A DNA stretch of 64,000 bases from Gemmatimonadales bacterium (GCA_024278175.1 JAJRTS010000020.1:1-64000), one strand, 5' to 3'; positions 16,353 through 25,234 are shown, counted from the stretch's first letter. Notes: generated by a model not told the origin, from the sequence alone. Translations and numbers: made by a program.

Positions 16353-18032
16353 ATGCATTGGGTCTGCCCTTTTCTGCCGATATTTGCTGTTGCCATGCTG
16401 GGCGCCTGCTCCAGCGCTCCCGAGCCCGCCGATCTGGTGCTGACCGGCGGCACGGTATTCACCGCCGACAGCGCCCGCACGCTGGCCGAGGCCGTGGCCG
16501 TGCGCGGCAACCGGATTGTGGCGGTGGGCTCGGGCAAAGAGATCGCGCGTTATATCGGAAACGGCAGGACAAAAGTGATCGAGCTCGGCGGCGCGTTTGT
16601 CACGCCGGGGTTCAACGACGCCCACGCCCACCTTCACGGGGTAGGCGAGGCGCTGGAATCGGTGCGGTTGGCCGGAGTGGAAAGCTGGGATGAAATTGTT
16701 CACCGGGTGGCCGAGAGGGTAAAGCGGACCGGCCCCGGCGAGCTGGTCAAGGGCACGGGCTGGGACCAGACGCTGATCGGCGATGGCGACCAGTGGCCCA
16801 CCAGGGAGCTGATCGACTCCATCTCGCCACGCAACCCGGTGATTCTTCGCCGCGTGGACGGCCACAGTGTGCTGGTCAACAGCTATCTCATTCGCGAGGC
16901 GGGCATCAGCGCCGATACCCCGGTCCCCGACGGTGGCACGGTCGTCCTTGATGAGCAGGGTAACCCCACCGGACTGCTCAAAGAGAACGCCATGGGGTTG
17001 GCCGGAACGGACAGGTACGAGAACCGGGACGACCGGGACGTGCAGGAGCGCCGGGTGTTGCTGGGGCTTAAACAGGCGGCGCGGGTGGGGGTGACCAGCG
17101 TGACAAATATCGGCGGAGATCCCGCGGTGCTGGAAAAACTGGCCCGCGAGGGCCGCCTGAGCGCCCGGATCAATTTTTCGCCCCCGCTTACCGCTGATGT
17201 CCGGGAATTGATCCGGTACGAGGCCCTGCGCGCCGCGTGGAAACAGTATCCAAAACTCAAGTTCGGTTTCCTGAAAGCTTTCATGGACGGCACCCTGGGC
17301 TCGGCCACAGCCGCGCTGTTCAGGCCGTTCAGCGATCAACCGTCCACCTCCGGGTTGCTGGTCCAGTCCGTGGAGGAGATTACGAACAAAGTGCTGGTGG
17401 CCGACAAGCGCGGCTTCCAGATCGGGATTCACGCTATCGGCACGCGGGCCAACCGGATCGTGCTTGATCTCTACCAGCGGGCGATTGTCGAGAACGGCCG
17501 CCGCGACAGCCGTCACCGGGTGGAGCACAGCCAGATTCTGACCGCTATCGACATTCCCCGCTTCAAGGCGCTGGGAGTTATCGCCAGCATGCAGCCCACC
17601 CATTGTATTACCGACAAGAGTTACGCCGAGAGCCGTCTGGGCAAGGCCCGCTGCCGCTATGCCTACGCCTGGCGCAGCCTGCTCGATGTCGGCGCGGTGG
17701 TGGCGTTCGGTAGCGACGCCCCGGTGGAGCCGCTGGACCCGCTGGAGGGACTCTACGCCGCGGTGAGTCGCAAGGACCGCGCCGGTGAGGATGGGCCGGG
17801 GTGGATTCCCGAGGAGAAATTGACGATGGCCGAGGCGATAGAACTTTACACGGCAGCGCCAGCCTACGCCGATTTTCAGGAGCACGAAAAGGGGCGGCTG
17901 GTTGCGGGTATGCTGGCCGACATGGCGGTTTTCGACCGCAACTTGCTGGAGGTGGATGAGCGCGAGATCATGCCCGCCCGCTTGCTCTACACTGTGTTCG
18001 ACGGCGAAGTAATATACGAGAACAAGGATTGA
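16353..18032 (+). CDS. Amidohydrolase-3 family lipoprotein (YtcJ-like)
   Basis: This 559-residue metal-dependent hydrolase has a lipobox signal peptide (IFAVAMLGAC, Cys about residue 19), so it is lipid-anchored outside the cytoplasm. The composite beta domain begins ADLVLTGGTVFTAD. The metal site starts with GFNDAHAHLHG. A conserved central Lys lies in FGFLKAFMDGTLGS, later ligands are GIHAIGTRAN and HRVEHSQIL, and the last Asp lies in VAFGSDAPVEPLDP. Such proteins hydrolyse amide or imide-like bonds; the substrate is not predictable. GAGGAG (16342-16347) supports the start. It is 46 bases ahead of the DUF4832 gene, probably in one operon. Confidence 0.9.
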   Translation: MHWVCPFLPIFAVAMLGACSSAPEPADLVLTGGTVFTADSARTLAEAVAVRGNRIVAVGSGKEIARYIGNGRTKVIELGGAFVTPGFNDAHAHLHGVGEALESVRLAGVESWDEIVHRVAERVKRTGPGELVKGTGWDQTLIGDGDQWPTRELIDSISPRNPVILRRVDGHSVLVNSYLIREAGISADTPVPDGGTVVLDEQGNPTGLLKENAMGLAGTDRYENRDDRDVQERRVLLGLKQAARVGVTSVTNIGGDPAVLEKLAREGRLSARINFSPPLTADVRELIRYEALRAAWKQYPKLKFGFLKAFMDGTLGSATAALFRPFSDQPSTSGLLVQSVEEITNKVLVADKRGFQIGIHAIGTRANRIVLDLYQRAIVENGRRDSRHRVEHSQILTAIDIPRFKALGVIASMQPTHCITDKSYAESRLGKARCRYAYAWRSLLDVGAVVAFGSDAPVEPLDPLEGLYAAVSRKDRAGEDGPGWIPEEKLTMAEAIELYTAAPAYADFQEHEKGRLVAGMLADMAVFDRNLLEVDEREIMPARLLYTVFDGEVIYENKD

Positions 18033-18078
18033 TTTTCTGCCAGGATGTTCCATTGATAATTCCAAACGGAGGTCAACG

Positions 18079-19527
18079 ATGAAGAAACTGCTGATCGCGG
18101 TACTCTGCGCTCTGTGCGCAACGGCGCTTCCGGCCCAGGACCAGTTCCCTGACACCACGGTGGTGCGTCCGGTGGAGACCGACGACGTGCTGAACAACCC
18201 CGGAATCGGGTTCATGACATTCCAGCGGTTCAACGGCGATACGCTCAACGCCGGGATGGGCTGGACCGAGGGCTTCCCGATCCAGTACCAGGAGTTCGAT
18301 GGTGACCTGACCAACCCCGACCACCCGGCCACCACCCTGGCCTATTTTCGGGTCTACTGGAGGTTTCTCGAACCCGATGCCGATGACCACTACAACTGGG
18401 CGATGATCGACAAGGCGCTCAAAACCGCCGCCGAACGCGGCCAGACCCTGATCCTGCGAATCGCCCCCTACGGTACCGGCCCGGAGCGTGACGTGCCCGT
18501 GTGGGTGCGCAAGATTTTCGGCGCGGAGAAGCCGGACTCGCTCAAGGAAGCTCCCCGCTGGCGCGTACCTGCTAACGACAAACGTTACGTTGAACTCTAC
18601 ACCGACATGGTCAGCGACCTGGGACGCCGCTACAACGGCCACCCGGACCTGGAACTGGTCGATCTTTCGATTGTCGGGTTCTGGGGCGAGGGCGCCGGCA
18701 GCTCGGAGATGGAGCAGTGGGTGCGCGAGGCGCTGGTGGATTCCTATATCGACGCGTTCCCCGATACCCACCTCGACATGCTGCTTACCGACGAGAAAAC
18801 CAACAAGTACGGTATCTCGCGCGCTGATGTCGGCTGGCGGGTGGACTGTGTCGGCGACCTGGGGTTCTGGGCCAAAGACCAGGGAGGCTGGACCCACATG
18901 TATGACTATTATCCCCGCGGGATAATCGAGTTCGGCATGGAAGACGCGTGGAAAAAAGCGCCGATCAGTCTGGAAATCTGCGGGACCCTGCTCAACTGGC
19001 GCGACAAGCAGAAATACAACCTTGAGCAGGTGCGCTACATTTTCGACGAGACGCTCAAGTGGCACATCAGCAGTTTCAACGCCAAAAGCTCCCCCGTGCC
19101 GCCCGAGTGGTGGCCCGAGGTCAACCGCTGGCTGAACAAGATGGGCTACCGCTATGTCCTGCGCCGCTTCTCCTACCCCGACAAGGTCCGCCCCCACGGC
19201 AAGCTGGGTTTCCGCTCCTGGTGGGAAAACAAGGGCGTGGCCCCGATCTACCGCCGGTTCACGCCGGCCCTGCGCCTGGTGGGTAAAAAACGCACGGAAG
19301 TGTTCCGCCTGGACGAGGACATGCGCCAGTGGCTCCCGGGCGACATTATCTGGAACGATGCCGTTTTCCTTCCCCACGACATGCCCGAGGGCGACTACGA
19401 CCTTCAGATCGCCGTGCTGAACACCCGCACGCTCAAACCGGCGGTAAAGCTGGCGATCGAGGGTGTCACCGATGACGGCTGGTACCGGCTTGGCAAGATA
19501 ACCGTGGAGGAAGATACGCTGAAGTAG
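18079..19527 (+). CDS. Secreted DUF4874/DUF4832 protein, glycosidase-like barrel
   Basis: This 482-residue protein has a signal peptide (LLIAVLCALCATALPAQ). The N-terminal half has NNPGIGFMTFQRF and TTLAYFRVYWRFLEP, typical of the TIM-barrel-like DUF4874 region. The C-terminal half has WWENKGVAPIYRRFTPALRLVG followed by DMPEGDYDLQIAVLN, the beta-sandwich DUF4832 pattern. These families sit beside glycan-degradation genes and look like inactive or uncharacterised glycoside hydrolases. WGEGAGSSEMEQW and LTDEKTN offer candidate acidic residues. An ideal GGAGG is seven bases before the ATG. The gene follows the amidohydrolase lipoprotein closely. Confidence 0.75.
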   Translation: MKKLLIAVLCALCATALPAQDQFPDTTVVRPVETDDVLNNPGIGFMTFQRFNGDTLNAGMGWTEGFPIQYQEFDGDLTNPDHPATTLAYFRVYWRFLEPDADDHYNWAMIDKALKTAAERGQTLILRIAPYGTGPERDVPVWVRKIFGAEKPDSLKEAPRWRVPANDKRYVELYTDMVSDLGRRYNGHPDLELVDLSIVGFWGEGAGSSEMEQWVREALVDSYIDAFPDTHLDMLLTDEKTNKYGISRADVGWRVDCVGDLGFWAKDQGGWTHMYDYYPRGIIEFGMEDAWKKAPISLEICGTLLNWRDKQKYNLEQVRYIFDETLKWHISSFNAKSSPVPPEWWPEVNRWLNKMGYRYVLRRFSYPDKVRPHGKLGFRSWWENKGVAPIYRRFTPALRLVGKKRTEVFRLDEDMRQWLPGDIIWNDAVFLPHDMPEGDYDLQIAVLNTRTLKPAVKLAIEGVTDDGWYRLGKITVEEDTLK

Positions 19528-19556
19528 CGGCTTGAAAGGCAAAAGATAAGGGCAAA

Positions 19557-19644
19557 GGCGCGCCCGGCACACTCATTGCTTTGCGCCGCGGGCCACTATT
19601 AATCCGGCGGTGGCGGCTTCGGCAATGAGTGTGCCGGGCGCGCC
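19557..19644. repeat. Perfect 23-bp inverted repeat with GC-rich spacer
   Basis: 19557-19579 (beginning ggcgcgcccggcacactc) is the exact reverse complement of 19622-19644. The 42-base spacer has its own partial pairing (gccgc/gcggc, ccac/gtgg), so the unit can fold into one long bulged hairpin. No T tract follows. It lies in the convergent gap after the DUF4832 gene. Confidence 0.75.
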
Positions 19645-19719
19645 TGCGTGGGCTGGTTTTTCCAGATCTTATTATTATCTTTCAGGCAGGGTAAATTTCG
19701 AAGCGAAAGGTACATAAAA

Positions 19720-19754
19720 CGCCGGGGGTGGGTTTCGATAACCCACCCCCGGCG
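19720..19754 (-). terminator. Strong terminator hairpin after the deacetylase-like gene
   Basis: gccgggggtgggtt (from 19721) pairs with aacccacccccggc (19740-19753) around a short loop. On the minus strand the stem is followed by TTTT (+ strand aaaa, 19716-19719). It lies about 25 bases past the stop of the minus-strand gene. Confidence 0.75.
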
Positions 19755-19777
19755 CTGTTTCCGGCCGGTTCCAGGCT

Positions 19778-21619
19778 CTATTTTATCTCAAACGTGTGCT
19801 CTCCCAGCCCCGCCGGGATTTTGACAGTCCGGACTGCTGAATTATCGATGCCGCCAGCGGCTTTACCGTCCACGTAGACGGACTTGCCTTTAAGCTCTTT
19901 GCGCGCCCAGTCGGCCAGTTCCAGGTTCCATTCGGATTCGTTGTCGCGGAAAAACTGGCAGTAGTGCGGATCGAAATTGAATGTAACCTTGCCGCCGGGA
20001 GAAGATTGCTGCTGACGGCCCGCGTGCATGTAGCCGATAAACTCGTTTAATCCGATATAGATCGCATCCGGCCCGCCAAGCTCGAAAGTTTCCGCGAAGC
20101 GCTCGGGATGTTCGGCGATTCCCTTATCGTGCCCGTCGGGCATGGCGGAGATTGTCAGCGGGCTTTCCGCCGTGCCCTCGAAGAGCCAGTTTTGCACGGC
20201 CATGTCGGGGCCAAGGTAGCCGCCGAGCCAGCAGAACCAGCCGAATCCCTCGCGAGCGGCAAGTACCCAGGTGTTGTTGTAGTACTCGTCGCCGGAGACG
20301 CCACCGCCGCCGGAGACGAACGAGAGCACGTCGATCCCGAACAGGTCGGCCAGCCATTGCCTGCCCGTGCGCATCCGGAAAGTCTGGCTTGCTGCCGGGA
20401 TATCGACAAATCCGCGACGGGTATCGCCGAACTCACGGTACCAGCCCACCATCGCTTTCTCCCCATCGAGCGGAGCGCCCCACCACGGTCCGGGAGCGCT
20501 TTCCAGGTCAGGCTGCATGTGGGTCCAGCCGTGGGACTGAATCTCGAATACGCCCTCGGCCACACCGTCTTCCAGGCCGAGTTTCGACGATGGATAATCC
20601 TGCACGCGGCCGAACTTGTCCGTGAATTTGCGCTGGAACGACAGCTCGATCCGGCGGGTGTCCTCGTTAACGAACCCCGGTATCACATTGATCACCATTA
20701 TGGCGTTATGCGCCTTCAGCGGCTCGATCAGCCGTTTGCGGTATTGCTCGCGTGTAAGAGTAGCATACTGCCAGTGTTCCAGCCAGGAGTTCTGCGCGCC
20801 GCCCGGGTCGTCAAATGCGATTATCTTCCGGTTTTCCCAGGTTTTGTACAGGCTGTAGCCGGTTGCACAAGTGATCGCCCTGCGCAGCAAGGTGCGGATG
20901 CTCTGCTGGTCGAACATGATCAGGGCGTCCCCACCGATCCAGATCGCCCGTGAGCCCGATGGCGTCTGCCGCAGTGTGAGGAAAGGATACTCACCCTGGG
21001 TTGCGAGTACTTCCGTATCTTTTCCCGCCTCTGCCTGCACACGGTGCATGTAACCTACCTCGGCCATGCTGAGCAGTACGGGACCCAGGGTGCGGGTCAG
21101 GTAATGGCCTGAGCCCACGGTGGCATCGTCGCTGGAGTGAAAATAACCCTTGTAAGTCACGCCCAGCACCTTTTCTATTTCCGGCTGGTCGATCCGGTTG
21201 GAGAGCGCAACGATATTAACGCCGTGCTGCTCCACGGCCTCGGTCAGCAGGCCGTAGTCCTGCCGTAGAAGGTCAGCGTGCGGATCGGCGGCCCAGATCA
21301 CACAGCCGTGCAGAGGATTGCCGTCCGGGTCCAGTAACATGTTGATATCAAGCGACTGCTGATCCAGCCGGACGATATCGAACGGGATGCCCCACGATTT
21401 GAGCATCACTACCAACTGCATGAAATCGATACCCTTGGGACGGATCGTGTGGTCGTACTCCGGCGCGTCGTTGATGTCGAGATCGATCAGGAACGAAGCC
21501 GGGTCCTCCCACTGGTCGCCGATCACCAGCAGCACCCGCTGGGGATTGATCTGCACGGCGGCAAGCGGGGCGGCAAACATAACCAGGCACGCAAGCAGGA
21601 TCAGCAGTTTGGATTTCAT
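19778..21619 (-). CDS. Secreted polysaccharide-deacetylase-like protein with an N-terminal Rossmann-like domain
   Basis: This 613-residue protein has a signal peptide (LLILLACLVMFAAPLAAV). Residues about 25-235 look like a ThuA/glutamine-amidotransferase-like alpha-beta domain (RVLLVIGDQWEDP, HGCVIWAADPH, WIGGDALIMFD). The remainder resembles the NodB/CE4 deacetylase fold, with IIAFDDPGG in place of the metal-binding FDDG motif and IQSHGWTHMQPDL carrying the HxxxH metal ligands. It could de-acetylate a glycan or be a degenerate binding relative. GGAGG before the ATG at 21619 supports the start. It is followed by its own terminator. Fold assignment is by motif only. Confidence 0.6.
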   Translation of the reverse strand: MKSKLLILLACLVMFAAPLAAVQINPQRVLLVIGDQWEDPASFLIDLDINDAPEYDHTIRPKGIDFMQLVVMLKSWGIPFDIVRLDQQSLDINMLLDPDGNPLHGCVIWAADPHADLLRQDYGLLTEAVEQHGVNIVALSNRIDQPEIEKVLGVTYKGYFHSSDDATVGSGHYLTRTLGPVLLSMAEVGYMHRVQAEAGKDTEVLATQGEYPFLTLRQTPSGSRAIWIGGDALIMFDQQSIRTLLRRAITCATGYSLYKTWENRKIIAFDDPGGAQNSWLEHWQYATLTREQYRKRLIEPLKAHNAIMVINVIPGFVNEDTRRIELSFQRKFTDKFGRVQDYPSSKLGLEDGVAEGVFEIQSHGWTHMQPDLESAPGPWWGAPLDGEKAMVGWYREFGDTRRGFVDIPAASQTFRMRTGRQWLADLFGIDVLSFVSGGGGVSGDEYYNNTWVLAAREGFGWFCWLGGYLGPDMAVQNWLFEGTAESPLTISAMPDGHDKGIAEHPERFAETFELGGPDAIYIGLNEFIGYMHAGRQQQSSPGGKVTFNFDPHYCQFFRDNESEWNLELADWARKELKGKSVYVDGKAAGGIDNSAVRTVKIPAGLGEHTFEIK

Positions 21620-21695
21620 TGGGGCAGCCTCCAGTTAAAGACGATATCGCATGTGGATGAATGGGCGGACCGGTGTGTCAGCCCGCCCGGCACTA

Positions 21696-22856
21696 CTATA
21701 TGTTCAGGTTATGCTCCGCTGTCAATTCTCCCAGCGCCACCACCTGGTTAATATCTCCATTGGGCGGCAGGATGTCACCCACGTTAAGGATTACCCGCCC
21801 GGCCATCGCGTCGATAATCCGTTGACCGAACGCCAGGATTTCATCCGTGGACAGTCCCTGGCAAAACAGGCTCGATGGCACTCCCAGCCAGGCAATCATC
21901 CCATCAGGTAGCGCCCCGGCCAGTTCTTCCACTTCGTAATTATTCATCGGTGCGGGCGTACAGCCGTCCAGGATATCGAACCCGCATTCGGCAAGATGGG
22001 GAAACAGGCCCTTGTGGTTACCGTCCCAGTGGGTGCTGACCAGCTTGCCGGCATCGTGAAGGATCGCCTGGGCTTTATGGTAGTAGGGAATGCAATAATC
22101 CTTGAAATAAGGCGGCGCGATCAGGTTCTCATCGGCGTGGTCCGAGATAATCACCACCCGGCCGGGGCTTTCGGCCGCCAGACGCACCTGCTCCAGGTCT
22201 TTCTGCTCCTGAAAGGTAAGGAAATCGATAATTTCCTGCTGATGGTCGAACAGGGCGAACACGACATTCTGAAACCCCATGTACTCGTGGACAAGCTTGC
22301 CGAACGGCGAGCGCATCACGGGCAGGTCGCCCACGCCCCGGCTCCCGAGGGCCTCAAGCACCGAATTAGCTTCGTCAAACTGCGGGACGAAGGTGGTGTG
22401 CTCGACAACGATCCGCATGATATCGAGGTCTTTTATGTCCTTTACATAATATGAGACCGGTCCCCATGATCCATCCTCCGACAGGTGATCCTCCCGCTCA
22501 AGCTCTCCCCTGGGCGTGACAAACCGCCTGATCCTGGTTTTGCCCTCCACCTTTTCCTCGTAGCGTACCGGGCCGCTGTACTCGTGACGGAACCAGTCGT
22601 AGATGTGGACCGGCAGGCCCCAGTCGTAACGGCGGTGAATATCCAGCAGGCTCAAGTCGCGTAATTCCTCGGGCATATTGCCGGCAAGCTTGTTGATCTG
22701 CGCGTCCTGCGGGATATACTGGCCCGGCTCGAACGGATAGGGCTGACCGGGCTGGATACGATGAGCCATGTACCAGTCCGTCAGGTCGGGGAAAAAGGGG
22801 ACGTAGCTGCCCGCCGCGCCGTCGCACACCTGAAAAAAGCGTTCTCTGTGAGTCAT
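21696..22856 (-). CDS. Uroporphyrinogen decarboxylase (URO-D) family protein, methyltransferase-like
   Basis: This 386-residue protein begins MTHRERFFQVCDG, the usual N-terminus of URO-D-like enzymes. It has VISDHADENLIAPPYFKDYCIPYYHKA and a later THWDGNHKGLFPHLAECGFDILDGCTP block, typical of the MtaA/CmuA-type branch that uses a zinc or corrinoid partner rather than the haem enzyme. The canonical N-terminal substrate-binding arginine cluster of HemE is absent, so haem synthesis is unlikely. The ATG at 22856 is preferred to the in-frame TTG at 22904. It is divergent from the heparinase-like gene, with which it may share a promoter region. The substrate is unknown. Confidence 0.75.
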   Translation of the reverse strand: MTHRERFFQVCDGAAGSYVPFFPDLTDWYMAHRIQPGQPYPFEPGQYIPQDAQINKLAGNMPEELRDLSLLDIHRRYDWGLPVHIYDWFRHEYSGPVRYEEKVEGKTRIRRFVTPRGELEREDHLSEDGSWGPVSYYVKDIKDLDIMRIVVEHTTFVPQFDEANSVLEALGSRGVGDLPVMRSPFGKLVHEYMGFQNVVFALFDHQQEIIDFLTFQEQKDLEQVRLAAESPGRVVIISDHADENLIAPPYFKDYCIPYYHKAQAILHDAGKLVSTHWDGNHKGLFPHLAECGFDILDGCTPAPMNNYEVEELAGALPDGMIAWLGVPSSLFCQGLSTDEILAFGQRIIDAMAGRVILNVGDILPPNGDINQVVALGELTAEHNLNI

Positions 22857-23002
22857 CGGGGTCTCGAAATGGTTTGCTTGTAATTTCCCTCGAGGAAGTG
22901 GCAAACAAGTGATATAGCAGTTATTTTAGCGAGTAATGACAGTGTTCGAAATGTTTGTAAGTTTAACCTCAGATTTAACAGTATATCCGGGGGAATCATA
23001 CA
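22857..23002. promoter_or_regulatory. Divergent intergenic region (URO-D-like and heparinase-like genes)
   Basis: These 146 bases separate two divergent genes and must hold promoters for both. The stretch is AT-richer than the genes (gatatagcagttattttagc). No clear operator palindrome or consensus promoter was identified. Confidence 0.35.
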
Positions 23003-24925
23003 ATGCAAAGAAAAATCCTGTTCTGTTTGACCTTGCTGACTTTCGCGGCCACGCCCGGCTTGTTTGCCCAACGGGGGCCAAAAGTACTGCCGGACCATCC
23101 GCGCCTGATGATCCGTGCCGAAAGCGGCGGAGATGCTCGTCTTGTAACGATGGAAATGCTGCGGGCCAGGGCCGCCGATCCCCGGTTCGAGCGGTTTCAC
23201 ACCCGGTTGAACCGCTCGATGGCCAACTACGCGATGCGGGCGCTGGCTTACGATGACAGCGCTGCGGCCGACAGCGCGATCGCCATGCTGTTGGAGCCCA
23301 ACCTCTGGAGCGGTACCACCTGGGACGGGATCAGGGTGATGTGGGAGGCGTTTGTGTTCGACTGGCTCTACAACCACCCGAATTTCGACCCGTGGGAAAA
23401 GGCGCTGGCGATCCAGCAGATAGTCGAGGACGGGGAGAAACTCTATGAGCGATTGCAAACCAATGGCCACATTTTCCACACCCGGATGTACGCCTGGGCC
23501 ACGGGCGTGGCGGCGGCGGGCTATGCGCTGAGTGGCCACTACGAGGACGCCCCCAAGCTGACCCGGTTCGCCAATAGCTATTTCAACGATAATCTCCTGC
23601 CCGCGCGCAGGCTGCTGGGCGGCTCGGTGCATAACGGGTTCGGCTACGGCCGCCACTATATCATGTGGCTCACCGGCCATTACCTGAGCATGGTTTATTC
23701 GGCCACCGGCCAGGACCTCTGGAGCGAGGTACAAAGCGAGCAGGACAACTGGGCCGCGCGCGAGGCCCAGTTCATCATCTACGGCCGTCAGCCCGACGGC
23801 CTGATGGCCAAGTTCGGTGACTGCTACCGCCGCACATCCGAGCGGTTCAGCTTCCGGGTGATCAGCGAACGCAACTGGTACTATCACAACCCCGTCTATC
23901 AGGGTTATCTCAACCGTCTGCTCTCCGAGCAGAGCAACAGCGTGTTCGAGATCGGCAACGACTATATCGCCTACCTCTTTTTCGACCCGGACCGTCCGGC
24001 AGCAGGTGTGGAATCGCTACCCGCGAAAACTTTGTTCGGCCAATACGGTACCGGAATCGCAATCTGGCGCTCGGGATGGGAGCCGGACGATCTCTGGCTG
24101 TTCTTCAGTTGCGGCGATTATTTTGGCAACCACGGCCACTATGACCAGGGTACGATTGATATTTTTCTCAAAGCTCCGCTGCTGGCCGAGGCCGGCGCCT
24201 ACGCCGGCGGGTACAACAGCGATTTTCGTAAGAATTTTTACCGTCAGAGCGTGGCCCACAATACCCTGCTGATCCAGGACCCGGCCGACCCGGACGATAT
24301 CGGCGGGCAGCGGGTGTATACGAACCAGGAACTGGGCACGATGAAAGAATACCTGCTGGATATCGATGCTGAGAGCGGCCAGATTCTGGCCCACCAGCCC
24401 GGTGACGATTTGAGCTACCTGCTGGCCGACCTCAGCGCGGCATATCCCGGCGACCGGGTGGAGCGGCTCACCCGCGAGCTGGCGCTGGTGGACAACCGCT
24501 GGCTGGTGGTACGCGACCGCGTGCTGCTCTCCGATCCGCGCTACCTGCCCAAGGTGCTCTGGCACTGCATGGCCCGGCCGGATGTCGATAACAAGCGGTT
24601 TGTGGTTGAAAGAAACGGCGGCAGGGCCACGCTGCAACTGCTTCAGCCAGCGGACGCCACGCTGGAGTGGGTGGAGGGCTGGGTGGCCGGAGCACAAAGA
24701 TTCGAGCTGGAGATCGACACGACCTTCAACGATCCCGGCGTGGGCCGGGTGGAGATCACAGGCCGTAGCGGCCAGCGGAAGCACACCTTTCTGCAGGTGA
24801 TTGACATCTCATCCGGAAGCGGCTGGCGGGAGTCATCGTACAGAGAAACCAAACAAGGCACCGAGGTTTCCCTGCCCGGTGGCCGCAAGTTGTTGCTGAG
24901 GGAGAACGGGGCGGAGTTGAGGTGA
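23003..24925 (+). CDS. Secreted heparinase II/III family polysaccharide lyase
   Basis: This 640-residue protein has a signal peptide (ILFCLTLLTFAATPGLFAQ). An alpha/alpha toroid region (residues about 30-340) has NGFGYGRHYIMWLTGHYLS. The heparinase II/III beta-sandwich then carries GNHGHYDQGTIDIFLKAPLL with the conserved His/Asp metal-binding cluster, and VAHNTLLIQDP. Such enzymes cleave uronic acid-containing polysaccharides (heparin, alginate, ulvan-like) by beta-elimination. GGGGG about 10 bases before the ATG supports the start. The specificity cannot be read from the sequence. Confidence 0.88.
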   Translation: MQRKILFCLTLLTFAATPGLFAQRGPKVLPDHPRLMIRAESGGDARLVTMEMLRARAADPRFERFHTRLNRSMANYAMRALAYDDSAAADSAIAMLLEPNLWSGTTWDGIRVMWEAFVFDWLYNHPNFDPWEKALAIQQIVEDGEKLYERLQTNGHIFHTRMYAWATGVAAAGYALSGHYEDAPKLTRFANSYFNDNLLPARRLLGGSVHNGFGYGRHYIMWLTGHYLSMVYSATGQDLWSEVQSEQDNWAAREAQFIIYGRQPDGLMAKFGDCYRRTSERFSFRVISERNWYYHNPVYQGYLNRLLSEQSNSVFEIGNDYIAYLFFDPDRPAAGVESLPAKTLFGQYGTGIAIWRSGWEPDDLWLFFSCGDYFGNHGHYDQGTIDIFLKAPLLAEAGAYAGGYNSDFRKNFYRQSVAHNTLLIQDPADPDDIGGQRVYTNQELGTMKEYLLDIDAESGQILAHQPGDDLSYLLADLSAAYPGDRVERLTRELALVDNRWLVVRDRVLLSDPRYLPKVLWHCMARPDVDNKRFVVERNGGRATLQLLQPADATLEWVEGWVAGAQRFELEIDTTFNDPGVGRVEITGRSGQRKHTFLQVIDISSGSGWRESSYRETKQGTEVSLPGGRKLLLRENGAELR

Positions 24926-24931
24926 ATTGAA

Positions 24932-24983
24932 TAACACACCCCGTCCGCCAGTGGCGGACACCCCTCTTGATAGAGGGGATTAT
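24932..24983 (-). repeat. Double-hairpin interspersed repeat, copy 2 (reverse)
   Basis: Reading on the + strand: acacaccccgtccgcc-agt-ggcggac, then acccctct-tgat-agagggga. This is the inverted orientation of the unit at 5970. It starts seven bases after the heparinase-like stop codon. Confidence 0.8.
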
Positions 24984-25036
24984 TTTGCGAGGACGCCAAC
25001 CGGGGGGAAGGTTCCTCGAAACTCAGGAGTAAAACC

Positions 25037-25116
25037 GGGCGGGCGGCACGCGCATGGAACATGCGCCCGTCCCCTGCCGGGGACGGCGGCGCTTACAGCG
25101 CCGGTGCCGCCCGCCC
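25037..25116. repeat. 80-bp perfect three-arm cloverleaf (four-way junction) palindrome
   Basis: A 13-bp closing stem (gggcgggcggcac 25037-25049 with its exact complement 25104-25116) encloses three adjacent perfect hairpins. These are 25050-25066 (gcgcat/atgcgc, loop ggaac), 25067-25086 (ccgtcccc/ggggacgg, loop tgcc) and 25087-25103 (cggcgc/gcgccg, loop ttaca). Every base from 25037 to 25116 is in a stem or a hairpin loop, with no unpaired base at the junction and no mismatch. It lies in the convergent gap between the heparinase-like and Gfo/Idh genes. No coding potential is supported. Confidence 0.9.
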
Positions 25117-25175
25117 CGCCGCGGTGCTCCAGTACTTTTCCTTCAGCGGCAAAAAGGGAATCATTGGGACATAAA

Positions 25176-25209
25176 CGAAAAAGCCGGGAGCTCGACGCTC
25201 CCGGCTTTC
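25176..25209 (-). terminator. Terminator after the Gfo/Idh gene
   Basis: aaagccgggagc (from 25179) pairs with gctcccggcttt (to 25208). On the minus strand the stem is followed by a T run (+ strand gaaaaa, 25177-25181). It is about 25 bases past the stop of the minus-strand gene. Confidence 0.8.
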
Positions 25210-25234
25210 CGCTATCAGGCTGCAAGGCAAAAGA

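Noticed and set aside
16350-19572. Two long minus-strand frames opposite the amidohydrolase and DUF4832 genes
   Set aside because: No signal peptide, domain or ribosome binding site; the + strand genes are clear.
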